A stretch of DNA of 64,000 nucleotides from Syngnathus acus (GCF_901709675.1 NC_051108.1:3382631-3446630); one strand, 5' to 3'; shown: positions 40,101 to 61,911, numbered from the stretch's first letter. Made by a program: numbers and translations. Notes: a model not told the origin generated them from the letters alone.

Positions 40101-43100
40101 TCGCCCAAACTTCTTGTTCTATCATTAGCCTGCTGGATTTGCTTTTCAGAAACATCCCTTGAATCCTCCATTTGCTTCTTCAGTTGCAGATATTTATCTT
40201 GCTCCAAAGCATGAAAACTCAGAACTTTGCACCTGTCTTGCAGTTCCCCGATGGTGCACAGCAGAGAGCTTCGCTCCATCTCCTGGCAGTGTTGAATCTC
40301 TTGAACTTGACACTGATGTTCCATTAGCATGTGCTTCACAAGTGAAATTGCTAAAATGGTTTCTTGCGTCATGGGGAAATGATGTCGGTCCAAACAAGAA
40401 GATATGTCCTTCAGGCTATCCTCGATGGTAGACAACTCTTCACCAGAAGACGTTCGCTCATGAATCAGCTCCTCCAAATGCCAACCGGTTGCACTCGCCT
40501 GTGCTAGCAGGCCATCAAATTCCGTCCGGATGGCCGAGAGTCTGTTGACGAGATGACGACTCTCTCCGGGGCTCAGATCTTCTCCTACTTCCTTACACTT
40601 CTTCTCTAAAGAATCTACCAGACTTAGATGACTCTCGATATCATCAGCAACTTCTTGGTGATGTTTTAGGTTGCTCTCAAGTGAGCCGATGTCAACTCTT
40701 GAAACATTCTCAACGTAAGCACGGGAGTCTCTGTTTGCTTTTGTTTCTACTAGCCACCTATCAATGCTATCAAGGTGGTCCAACAGTTCCTCTATCTTCT
40801 CTAGATTCTTCTGCATGGTGTCTAGAATGTTCTCCAAGCTTTTAGCGAGAGTTTCATACAGATCTTTGATTATGTTTAATGCTTGGGCGTAGTCCACATT
40901 GTCCATGTCGGCCTTTTCTTCTCTCATTTCTTCTCGTTGTATCTTGGACCTGATCCTGATATCTGTCTGATATTTCCTCATTTTGTCAATCTGGATACGA
41001 GCTTCTTCTGGAAAAAGAGACATCTTTTTTCCAATGATGATGGAGTATTCCATCTGTTTTGCCCATGTGATCCATTCTTGGAATTGCTTATTAGCATCAG
41101 TGCTAAAGAGAGAAGCTTTGTTTTTGGTTGTTGCCAGTAAGGTCCGCAATTCTTCAAGATCATGTTTAATGCTGTTCTTCTCCTTCTGGCCAATACAGGA
41201 AAGAGCATCTGAGAAGGACTGGAGATGCACATGCAGCTGGTTACACATTTTTAGGTCTTCGCTCAAACATAAAAGCTCTAAAGTGCTTTTGGGTTTGGAT
41301 TCCCGGATAACCTCAATCTTGTTTTTAAGATGTTGAGCTTCTTTCATGAGGGCAAATGATTGACAGGAAGAGTTAGCTGCCTGATACAATGCTCTCCTGA
41401 TACTTCCACTCAAAAGTCTCCACTCATCTTGGACATCTCCAAGCTGAGCGAGAAGAGCACCTGAGCTTTCCGCATCGCTCAAGTGAACGGCCAACTGGCG
41501 ACTTAATGCGCGGAGCTCTTGCCACATTTCTTCGCTTTCTTTTAAAGTTTGCAGCAAGACGCGGAGTTTTTCAGCTTGGAGAGCGCTGCTTCCCAAGGTG
41601 CTTCTAAAAATGAAGCAAACAAATTAAATCAATAAATGAATACAATAAATAAATAAATAAATAAATGCAATAAAATTAATAAATCACATGCTATAAAATC
41701 CCATTGGTGGGAATAAATAAATGAATACAATAAATAAATAAATGCAATAAATGCAATAAATAAATAAATGAAATAAATGCAATAAAATTAATAAATCCCA
41801 TGCTATAAAATCCCATTGGTGGGAATAAATAAATGAATCCAATAAATAAATAAATAAATCACATGCTATAAAATCCCATTGGTGGGAACAACTGAGATGC
41901 ATAGATGACATTGCGTCCACGGAGTTACTCACAACTTAATTTTCTTCTTCTCTGCATCGACGTCTTCCAGGAACGCTTTAACTTTCTCCAGCTGTTTGTG
42001 ATACTGTTTGACTTCATCCAGTTGAGCGCTTTTAACTTGCACTGTGGCAGAAGCATCCAGCAGTGCTGTACTCCATTGGGCTTCCAGTCTTTTCAAGACA
42101 TTTGGATCACAACATTGAGAAGAACTTTTCATCGTAGTAACTTGATCCAGCACACAACGATTATAATCCTGCAGTAGAACAGACAATTGCTGGCATCCAA
42201 GATGAATTGGTAGACAAATACGATGTGAAATGACATACCTCTGCCTTCTCCAATTGTTTGGACATAGCAGCGACATCCAGTTGTGCTGGAAGATATCGAC
42301 ATGCCAGCACATTTTGAACTGCTCGAACCAGTCTTATTTCTGCTTCACTTGGTGACGACTGAAGGTACCAGTTCAAATCCATGTGTGTTGTCCTCTAGAA
42401 CATAAAATTGAAATGCAACTAGCTCCATAAATAGTTTCTATACATGATGAGTTTTGTCGTTTCTAAACAGTTACATCCTGAGCAATTGAATATAATTTAA
42501 TGATGACAGTGTAACCCTGGAACAAATTATTTGTATTCACATTATCCCTTATGGCAAAATCGTTTTGGATTATGAACAAATTACAGGTTGACCAATGTCA
42601 CAGAATTGAAGCAAAAACATTCCCCACTTTTTCACTCTTGGGAAGCACCAGGAAAACCAGTGCATCGTCCGATAACGATGGGAACAAACAACCATCAAAA
42701 GGTCTTATCTGCTCACTGTTCCGTGACGCTAATTAAACTCTTCCACTTTGAGTTATGTACTTTTACACTGCGATCATCCGAGTAACCACAAGAATCTCAA
42801 ATTAAAATCTTACCGAGGTTATATAAAAGTTATTTGAGATAATGTTGTATATAAAAGTTAATACTCACATTGATAATGTTGTTTCTCTCTACCATGCCCT
42901 GGACCTCAGATAAAAGCTCCTGCATTGAGGAGCTATGTTCACATGCGGGTTTTTCCAACCTCATCTCTTCTCTGATCTAAATGCACAAAAAAGAAATGTC
43001 AACAGTGAACACAAGAAATTGCAAAGTAAAATTTTCAGTTCAGTTTTTGTATCCTTTTAAAAATACTGAAAACAATTAAGATGAGAAAGAAAAAAAATGA

Positions 43101-43368
43101 TAAAACTTACTTCTGCCATCTCTTTGGCCTCCAAAGACAGTAGCTCACTTTCCTCTTCAGCTCCAGAAGAACCACTGAATCTTTTGGGGATCAAATATTT
43201 ATTCCGCTGTGTTCGCTCGTTAGGGTGGTCGTTATCTTTCATCTCTCCTTGTTTAGAATGCGGATATGTGTAAAGATTCAAATATGCAGGGAGGCCACTT
43301 GAATCAGAGGACCGGCCGTTTCTCAAGACTGAGATTGATGATTTGCCACTTGATTTGGACTTCGACAT
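16153..43368 (-). CDS. syne2: Nesprin-2 (KASH-domain spectrin-repeat protein), 5'-truncated form
   Basis: Outer nuclear membrane protein that binds SUN proteins through its C-terminal KASH domain and links nucleus to cytoskeleton. I can join 62 coding exons with matching phases and no stop into about 3,960 residues. Most of this is spectrin-type coiled-coil repeat sequence with recurring Trp/Leu heptads. It ends with a membrane segment and the KASH tail TNGPPPT. Human giant nesprin-2 is about 6,900 residues and starts with paired CH actin-binding domains. Those domains and the first ~40 percent are absent here. The only usable start found is ATG at 43368 (A at -3), protein start MSKSKSSGKSSISVLRNG. 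In-frame stops lie just upstream in the same exon. Neighbours: convergent esr2, divergent atp5mj. Coordinates of individual exons are given in the block entries. Because the 3,960-codon chain is open, I read it as functional rather than a pseudogene. Confidence 0.9.
18780..18966 (+). mobile_element. LINE-like 3' tail ending in TGACTT repeats
   Basis: The stretch ends ATTGACAATAAAGCTGACTT followed by TTGACTTTGACTTTGAC. This resembles the 3' ends of fish L2/CR1-type non-LTR elements, which end in short tandem repeats rather than poly(A). Only the tail is present, inside syne2 intron 54. Family assignment is from memory. Confidence 0.55.
19447..19483. repeat. Poly(A) run (~37 nt) in syne2 intron
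   Basis: A nearly pure A homopolymer of about 37 bases inside syne2 intron 54. On the sense strand of syne2 it is poly(T). Length may be unreliable in an assembly. Confidence 0.8.
20237..27416 (-). other. syne2: syne2 exons 42-52
   Basis: Exons: 27206-27416, 26942-27130, 26352-26474, 25715-25870, 23829-23987, 23167-23333, 21279-21441, 20924-21114 (alternative acceptor extends it to 21168), 20708-20858, 20460-20642, 20237-20374. All encode spectrin-repeat helices, for example WCKFLEDYSQFEDWLKMAEK and RREEFESTRESMLVWLTELD-type segments. Introns at 21442-23166 and 23988-25714 are the largest in the gene (about 1.7 kb each), and I see no embedded gene in them. Confidence 0.85.
27940..28145. repeat. 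AT-rich microsatellite, (TA)n tract
   Basis: Mixed TATT/AAATA sequence runs into a long TA dinucleotide tract at ~28045-28145. The tract starts about 15 nt inside syne2 intron 41, next to the exon 41 donor at 28160. Confidence 0.85.
28829..29002. mobile_element. TA-flanked MITE (CCGTAATTTTCGGACTATAA type)
   Basis: Terminal inverted repeats begin TACCGTAATTTTCGGACTAT on the left and end with the matching reverse complement at 29002. The element has no coding capacity. It sits in syne2 intron 38, ending 11 bases from the exon 38 donor. Confidence 0.8.
30938..31130. repeat. Local tandem duplication with (TTA)n tracts
   Basis: A ~110-bp unit is repeated. TAAAATGGATTGTTTT plus CAATTTAT and an ATT-repeat run occurs at ~30941-31040 and again at ~31051-31130. 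The copies differ at a few bases. It lies in syne2 intron 33. Confidence 0.75.
34095..34165. repeat. (TTTA)n microsatellite in syne2 intron
   Basis: A run of TTTA/TTCA tetranucleotides about 70 bases long, directly upstream (in transcript sense) of syne2 exon 24. Confidence 0.75.
36063..36452. mobile_element. TA-flanked MITE (CCGTATTTTCC type), ~390 bp
   Basis: Ends are GTACCGTATTTTCCGGAC and the inverse GCGGAAAATACGGTAC. Internal copies of TATAAGGCGCACC occur in both orientations. It lies in the syne2 intron between exons 16 and 17. Same family as the copies at 51318 and 56413. Confidence 0.85.
37130..37172. repeat. (AT)n microsatellite
   Basis: About 42 bases of AT dinucleotide, starting about 15 nt inside syne2 intron 13, next to the exon 13 donor at 37185. 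Confidence 0.85.
39620..41603 (-). other. syne2: syne2 giant exon 5 (1,984 nt)
   Basis: One uninterrupted exon of 661 codons, bounded by TTTTAG at the acceptor and GTGTGT at the donor. The protein is strongly alpha-helical and charged, with spectrin-like landmarks (LLDHLDSIDRWLVETK, QFQEWITWAKQMEYS). It enters in phase 2 and leaves in phase 0, consistent with both neighbours. It is several times longer than any other syne2 exon here. Confidence 0.9.
41640..41890. repeat. AAATAAATG repeats with three copies of a 30-bp unit
   Basis: AAATA-type short repeats are interleaved with three near-identical copies of ATGCTATAAAATCCCATTGG plus TGGGAA (near 41690, 41801 and 41865). This lies in syne2 intron 4 between the giant exon and exon 4. 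Confidence 0.85.
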
Positions 43369-43581
43369 TGTAGTGTTTATACTTGATGAGGATTATGGAT
43401 CCCAGCTAGACGCAGGAGACACTTCTGATTCAAGCTCATCACAGATTTTGTCCTTTTGGACTCAAGTGCAAGCTTGTTCAGTATTCAGCGCATCCAAATT
43501 GTGCAATGCATTTGGGTTCTTTACCCCATCAGTCATGTTGTCAACACACTTCTGTTTCTCTCGTTGCCAAATGACTTGAGT
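41933..43581 (-). other. syne2: syne2 exons 1-4 and 5' part of exon 1
   Basis: Coding exons: 43111-43368 (the exon itself seems to reach an acceptor at 43581), 42869-42976, 42239-42394, 41933-42168. Exon 1 encodes a polar Ser/Lys-rich segment, then EEESELLSLEAKEMAE. Exons 2-4 encode coiled-coil sequence such as RREEM-like and LDQVTTMKSS stretches. Reading the whole of 43581-43111 gives 157 codons in the same frame as the ATG. TGA sits at 43464-43462 and TAA at 43395-43393, so translation from further upstream cannot pass. Confidence 0.8.
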
Positions 43582-44373
43582 CTACAGATAGAACACATGG
43601 TAGACACATAAATCTCCTCATACTTCAAAACTGATCTATTTCCAAAGACTGCGATAAAGACCTGGACTGGCTATTTGCTGATCAGAGGACACGTTTAAAA
43701 ACAAGCATTCACATATATGGATTATTTTGAGGATGTGTGTGTGGGGGGGGGAGTCAGAGTATGCATCGAAAAGCCATGCAAGGGAAAATAAACTTTAAAT
43801 GCGATGCTACTCAATTCTGAGAAGAACCAGATGCTGCGGTTCTGGAACCAGAGGTGCCTGTCAAGGTCTTCGATAATTCTGTCTTCTAAAGTTTGTTTTG
43901 GGAGACATTTGATTCTGCAAATCTTTTAACCGTACATCACAATTCTAAGAAAAAAATACAATCTTTAAATCTACAATTACATAACATAGTTCAGTTGAAT
44001 GTTACAAGGATTAAGAAGTAGCAACTATCTCTTGTATGCCCAAATTGTACTGTATAAACTGGACATTAGTATCTAGCGCCATCTTGTGGTTTTGCAGTGG
44101 ACTTACTTCCAGGTGAAACGCCGACTTGGTTTCAGACGTGCTAATTTGTTTGCTACTTCTCGTTGTAAAGTCAAAATACAAAGAGGCGTTACTGAATAAT
44201 ATGCAATAAGACGATTGTGAAGTTATTAAATATAAATATAAGCAGTTTAGTGAGCATCACTTCCAGAGTTGCATGGATGTAGTGCACAAAATCCTCCATG
44301 TTAGATTTATTAAAGAATGAACACACACCTTTTTGAAATGTAAATCAGTCCAAGTCTGTTTCAACTAACTCAC

Positions 44374-44488
44374 CCGTGACAAGCTTGGACTGACTACAGA
44401 GCCGCCTTCCACTTCTGCTTTGTTTTCTGATGGGAGTCTTGAATTTCCTGGTTCAAATCATCTCCTCCAGAAATCTTTCAAGTTGTGC
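44374..44488 (-). pseudogene. syne2: Disabled upstream syne2 exon candidate
   Basis: Bounded by an AAG acceptor at 44489-44491 and a good donor, CACGG/GTGAGT. In the phase that joins it to the exons on both sides it reads HNLKDFWRR, then stop (TGA at 44460-44458), then FEPGNSRLPSENKAEVEGGS. Another frame reads spectrin-like NQEIQDSHQKTKQKWKAAL, but does not fit the flanking phases. It may now be 5' untranslated sequence. Confidence 0.4.
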
Positions 44489-44783
44489 CTTAAATATATC
44501 GGTGCAAATGAATTATTAGACAAAAGAAATTCACTTTGTGCGGTTGCTGAACACACCTGCGTTGCAGATCTACGTAGCTTGTCCAAAATATTCAAAAACA
44601 ACAAATGGACACTCCTTAGTGAGCAAGTGGAAACAAATAAGGGATAGCGTGTGAACACACCCATATATGACTAAATAACACACTCGTCTTACTTGCCTGA
44701 GACGCTTTCTCTACTCAATGTGTTGCTTTCCAAATTGTGTGTGCACATTACATTAGATTTATCCGATATATTTTTTTAAATAC

Positions 44784-44851
44784 CTCTGTTGGTGTATTTC
44801 CCCTTTGAGCACGGCAGCATGCAAAAATTGCTCCAAACACTTTTCTGCAGC
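44784..44851 (-). pseudogene. syne2: Upstream syne2 exon remnant (intact frame)
   Basis: A 68-nt block between a good acceptor (CACGCTTGCAG) and a donor (AGAG/GTATTT) encodes AAEKCLEQFLHAAVLKGEI, a helical sequence typical of nesprin repeats. Its phase fits the next remnant at 44488. No coding exon upstream of it is visible before atp5mj. It is either a leftover of the lost N-terminal half or a 5' untranslated exon. Confidence 0.5.
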
Positions 44852-45340
44852 CTGCAAGCGTGAGCATGTTGAAATCCACACTTCATTGTGCACAGGCACA
44901 CAAATACAGTTTTTGTAGCCCGGCCGGCACAAACACAATTTGAAAAACAAGTCAAACTTGCCATACTACTTTCTTCTCTTTTTTAATTTAATCCTTTTCA
45001 ACTTAACATTATTATCATTTGTGAGAATGTGACCTGGTAAAGGTTACTTGAATGGTGTTTAAATTTTGTTTCAACACCATTTAAAGAAATGGTTCCCTCA
45101 ATACTTTATTCATTAATCGTCTAAAATATTTGTTTTAAATTTGAGAGTAAATTGAAATAGTCTTTGTCTCAGCTTTCATACATTTTGTGGGACTTTTGTG
45201 CCTCGAATTTGTTCAAACCTAACACGGTGTGCCATGGCTGGTTATTCAAAATAGTTGTCAAGTGTTCAAGTTAATGAATTGGCCGTTAGGTGGCGCGCTG
45301 TATACAACCCCAAGCTGTAAACTCCGTAATTTAGCGTAGA

Positions 45341-45420
45341 AGAAGCTTTACCACCACGACTTTGACGTCGGGCCACTTGTGCTATCTTGACCTTCCTTTT
45401 GCTCTGTGACAAACACGAAG
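45341..45420 (+). promoter_or_regulatory. Probable atp5mj promoter/5'UTR exon, divergent with syne2
   Basis: The region just before 45420 ends in a clear 5' splice site, and the next acceptor leads straight to the atp5mj ATG. syne2 runs the opposite way from about 44.9 kb, so transcripts of the two genes would start within roughly 0.5 kb of each other. No TATA box stands out. Start sites are inferred, not shown. Confidence 0.45.
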
Positions 45421-45762
45421 GTACTAAACGCATATTGTAATTCGAATAATCGCTAATTTCCTTGGTGCTTCACAGTTACGATGACGTGAAAGTCTCGTTA
45501 GATAATGCGTGCAACAGCCATTAATGCGCTTTGTTAGCTCGTCTCGTTAGCCTAAAGCTAGTTTAGCTTCTCATCTGCAAAACAGTGAGATTGTTTTGCA
45601 ACAAAGTAATGTATGTTAAATCTCAGATTCTCCATGATGTCTTTCTAAACGGATAAAGTAGATATCTAGATAAAATCCTAATCAAATTCAATTAAAACAT
45701 TTTAAATGTTCCTCTTTGGTTATTAAATTTGCTTAATTTTTTGTTATTGCTTCCTCCTGCAG

Positions 45763-46473
45763 ATGGCTGGACGCATGTTTGCAAATTGGTGGGCCAAAAT
45801 GGGCCCTTACTACACCAAGGCCTATCAAGAAATGTGGGTGGGTGTTGGCATCATGACATACCTCTACTACAAAGTCTCCTATGGAGGTGAGTCAAGGTTT
45901 TGCTGATGGGGAAATAAGCATCACAAACAGCCTGGAAATCTTTTTGGCTGACTGTGCAAGTTTCTGTCATTTGTTGACTGGAGTACATACAAATGCAATT
46001 TTACAAACAATATATTAGGACTTGATCAAATGTTTTCTCAAAAACTACTACTCCCAGGGACCCCAGAGCTGTAATAAATCTGATCATTTTGCCATCAATG
46101 TGTCTGTGATGGAGCATATTGTGTCTTACTGTCTAACAATTTTGTTTCATTTTATTTTAGGCAAGAAAGCGGTGAAGGACAGTAAGTACAGTAGCTTCTA
46201 ATTTGTCATTTATTGAAAAAAATATATTGTGTTTTTTGTGGCAAGTGACATGTGGGTGCAATATACATGTTAAAAATTATTTTTATGTTAGTTTTTTTAA
46301 ATTATTTTTTTATTCCTCCCAGTTAAGTATTGTGCAGTAACGTTGATTGTCCGCTAGATGTCACTATCACAAAAGTTTAAATTATTTTGATGCAAGTAAA
46401 TTTTCTGATGTATTCTTTTAACTACTAAAGCAAGTTGTCGTCTTTTTTTCTTTTTGCAGAGCCTGCTCATTAA
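45763..46473 (+). CDS. atp5mj: ATP synthase membrane subunit j / 6.8-kDa proteolipid
   Basis: Small inner-mitochondrial-membrane protein associated with the ATP synthase membrane sector. Three coding exons (45763-45886, 46161-46181, 46460-46473) give 52 residues. They start MAGRMFANWWAKMGPYYTKA and end KKAVKDKPAH. The family core PYYTKAYQEMWVGVGIM and one hydrophobic segment (MWVGVGIMTYLYYKV) match human ATP5MJ (MP68, C14orf2), which is about 58 residues. A probable untranslated first exon ends at 45419 (CACGAAG/GTACTA), so the ATG lies 2 nt after the first internal acceptor. Divergent from syne2. The middle exon is only 21 nt. Confidence 0.92.
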
Positions 46474-46559
46474 GTTTTGAACACCTCAAGCCACCCACCC
46501 CCCTTCCCCCGCTGTAAAGTTGCCCCCATTCACATTGGACATCTTGTTAATATGAAACT

Positions 46560-46565
46560 AATAAA
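46560..46565 (+). terminator. atp5mj poly(A) signal AATAAA
   Basis: AATAAA lies 87 bases after the atp5mj stop, followed by a GT-rich stretch. Short 3'UTRs are usual for such small housekeeping genes. A second AATAAA lies near 46943. Confidence 0.65.
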
Positions 46566-47158
46566 ATTGTCAGTGAACCAACAAACCTTTTGTTTTCATG
46601 AATGATATTTTCCCCTTTACTGGTAAGTCATGGAAACACTAGAAATAATCTATCATACTGGAATGCCAATTACTGACCATGGTTAGGACCAAAATAGCTC
46701 TAAAACTTGTTTGGCAAAATAACTTGGGCTTCAAACTGCTCCATAAAAAAACACCACTCATTGAGATGAAAAAAAAGTTCCACAAATATAATGTTAATCA
46801 GAATACTGTGTTTGGATTAGTGAGGCTGCATAGAACACATTATTGTAATGAACATTTTTGAGTTGACTTCCCCTTTAAGTAATGGAGTTAATGCATTTAT
46901 CAATGTTTTGTTGTTGTTTACTAATATCTGTACTCATGCTGAAATAAAGTGAGAGTACTATTGACACCTGTGTGAATAGTATTTTTCCCAAGCCAAAGAG
47001 ATTACAATGAATTAGAATTATATGCTTTAAACTGGGCTTTACGATTTAAAACGCTGCTTGTTGAGTATGCATGTGAGGGGGGAGGTGGGAAAAGATCTCT
47101 GGCGCCCTCCCTCATCTCTCGCTCACGCTCCGCAGCTCCTTTTCTCCCTCATTCAAAC

Positions 47159-47269
47159 ATGGCGAAACTCTTTTCGACGGCTCCACCACCTTCACATCCA
47201 TCCTCCTCACCTTCATCCAAGCAACCGCCGCCTCCAACTTCATCCTCCTCCTCATCTCCGGCACAGTGA
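47159..47269 (+). CDS. Upstream ORF in the garem2 leader (36 codons, Ser/Pro-rich)
   Basis: ATG at 47159 has an ideal context (A at -3, G at +4). It reads MAKLFSTAPPPSHPSSS and continues as Ser/Pro/Gln-rich sequence to TGA at 47267-47269, 12 bases before the garem2 ATG. A further ATG at 47269, overlapping that stop as TGATG, opens a third frame. That frame overlaps garem2 and ends just after the first splice junction. It is probably a translational control element rather than a functional peptide. Confidence 0.55.
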   Translation: MAKLFSTAPPPSHPSSSPSSKQPPPPTSSSSSSPAQ

Positions 47270-47281
47270 TGACCCGGGAGG

Positions 47282-54307
<7,026 letters not shown>

Positions 54308-55369
54308 CTCGCAAACACAACTTCCATGAATCCTAAATGTGCCTTCCGCGGTGACTAGGTGAGAGTTGAACGAAAACCTCTCCCACCAACTCAGCCTCAG
54401 ACACATCGGCTGCCCCATGCAGACTTGTTTCCAATCCAAATTCCGGACTGAAAATGATTTACTGCAGCGATCATTTTTATAATGAGAGAAATCTTTGTTT
54501 CTTTCTTTCTTTGGATAACACACACTTGTTCTGTTTGTAGTGTGCAAATTTTGACTGCCTCAAAAAAGATAGTTTCTAAAATGTACCTCAGATCACTTTG
54601 AAATGCTTAATTTAGCCACGCATAAATCAATTAAATCATGCTTGATGATACTGTATGTTCACAATTTGACTTCATCAGCAAATGCAATGATGTATTGAAC
54701 ACGATGCTTTTGTCTCACTCAAATGTGTTATTTTAAGATTAAAGATAATGATGTGGTTATTGGGCTGCTAGATTTTGTGTTACAGCTTTAAGTCGATTTA
54801 CGTCCATTCCTTCTTCTTTCTAAATTGTAATTAAAGTCGCAGTTCAGTTCCATTGGGAGTAGAAATAGTGTACAAAAGTCAAAAAGTCTTTTAATTCAGA
54901 ACCTGTTACGAGCTGCAACCATCGTGGAGTCAAAGGTACAAACTGTTAAATTCATTCTCGTGAGCTGCTACAAAAACAGGATTACTAATATTAAGGCTTT
55001 TATACTCTTCTATTTCATTTTTAGTCAGTACGGAGCAAGATTGACACAAAATGGACAAATCAAAAAGCTCATTATTGAGTCGGGACAGTTAAATATCACA
55101 TTAATGTATGGTCGTGTAATAAATATTATTTTAACATTAAAATAAAGTGTTTATTGGGATTCTTGTACTGGATTCTCATTGGAAACCAAAATGTTGTTGC
55201 CAGGGTTACCTCGACTCACCAGTGTCACATTTATGCTAACTTTGACTTTGAAAAAGTCTTTCAGAAGTCTGTGACTTTGCAAAAATACTCCCGAAGAGCA
55301 AACAAAAACGACCAACAATTTTCACAACTTATTGATGCTGACCTGATTTTATGACGATGAATGGTGGGT
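54308..55369. other. Convergent region between garem2 and hadha
   Basis: Holds both 3' untranslated regions. AATAAA at 55141-55146 (+) and the minus-strand signal at 55155-55150 face each other within 15 bases. No coding exon is visible. Confidence 0.55.
55141..55155. terminator. Opposed poly(A) signals of garem2 and hadha (candidate)
   Basis: The string AATAAAGTGTTTATT gives AATAAA on the plus strand (834 bases after the garem2 stop) and AATAAA on the minus strand (about 215 bases after the hadha stop). One short site could serve both convergent genes. Earlier garem2 signals (ATTAAA near 54738) are possible. Confidence 0.4.
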
Positions 55370-60910
<5,541 letters not shown>

Positions 60911-61293
60911 GTCTAACTGAAAGTGGAAACTGTAAATAAGACTTTTGCACTGAAGGGGGCGCAACACATTTTGCACAGTCGAGTGACGTAGAGACTGTGA
61001 GTTGTAAGATAAATCGCCATGCTATAAATACTCTGTAATGAAAATAATACTACTATTTTCATGGCAAAAAATATATTTGTTACTTTCAAATATATATATT
61101 TCTTTATTATAAATTCTGATAAGGGATATAAGGTTCATATTGTCATTGCGAACGTGGAACACGTTCTGGCATAGTTCGGGCCAGCTAATTTAGACTTGGG
61201 TCCTGAAAGACTGAAATCGGATTTGTAGTCCAATTGTACTGTACCCGGCAAAGCCTTTGACAGGGACGCGAACATATTTGAAGTACTATACAG
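60911..61293. promoter_or_regulatory. Shared bidirectional promoter region of hadha and hadhb
   Basis: The hadha ATG (60910, minus) and a probable untranslated hadhb exon ending at 61293 (TATACAG/GTAAAAT) leave under 400 bases between the genes. A CRE-like half-site, GTGACGTAG, lies near 60982. HADHA and HADHB are known to share a bidirectional promoter in mammals. Here the arrangement is visible but activity is inferred. Confidence 0.6.
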
Positions 61294-61911
61294 GTAAAAT
61301 CTCACCTTTATTATCATTCAAGTGATTTAATTTATCATATATTTTGAGTTCACAGTAATCAGGCAAAAATGTGTTGAAATAATGAATAGAAAATCAGGCG
61401 ATGAAGGAAGGCAGCGCTGCCAGCAAGCTAACAGTCTCATTCTCAACGCTGTACAGTAAAATACAAACCGAATTTACATCATGTGGTTTGTAAGACATTG
61501 CTTGAACTACTTGCAGTTGCACAATCAACTTTGCAATACATCTAATCCTGTTTTGGTCTTGACGTGATCAAGTTAAGAAATATAGGGGAAAGGTCGGACA
61601 GGGTTGGGCTAACTGGGTGACCGTCAATGAAATGTCATAAGGGTTGTCATGCTAGTATATAATGTGCGCTGCATTTAAGTTAAATGATTTTTACGTTTGC
61701 TCAATTACTGGCTACTCGGGCTTTGCAGGTATAACAGGCCAAAAACTAACTCGATGTTGCTACGTCATAAGCACGATGTCAACTATGGAGTATTCAGTGT
61801 ATGTTCATTTCATCCACTGTAGTAGTTCCCAGCTATTCTGTATAACTTGTCATTATTTTGTGCAAGATGTTCTATAATATCCTTTTACTGCACTTTTCTT
61901 TGCAGAACGTT

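Larger units (their letters stand above)
43582..45340 (-). other. Region upstream of syne2 exon 1
   Basis: Between syne2 exon 1 and the atp5mj 5' exon I find only exon-like remnants (44374-44488 and 44784-44851) and no CH-domain coding sequence. A weak stretch near 43800-43920 reads QTLEDRIIEDLDRHL on the minus strand and could be another old coding remnant. I would not call it an exon. Confidence 0.5.

Noticed and set aside
41640-41890. Regular repeats considered as a CRISPR-like array
   Set aside because: The spacers are low-complexity AAATA runs of unequal length inside a vertebrate intron, so this is a compound minisatellite.
16153-43368. Calling the whole syne2 locus a pseudogene because its 5' exons have stops
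   Set aside because: About 3,960 codons across 62 exons stay open with correct phases and a perfect KASH terminus, which is not expected under decay.
44374-44488. Spectrin-like reading NQEIQDSHQKTKQKWKAAL taken as the true frame
   Set aside because: It needs a frameshift relative to the flanking exon phases and ends in its own stop, so the phase-consistent frame was preferred. Homology search could reverse this.
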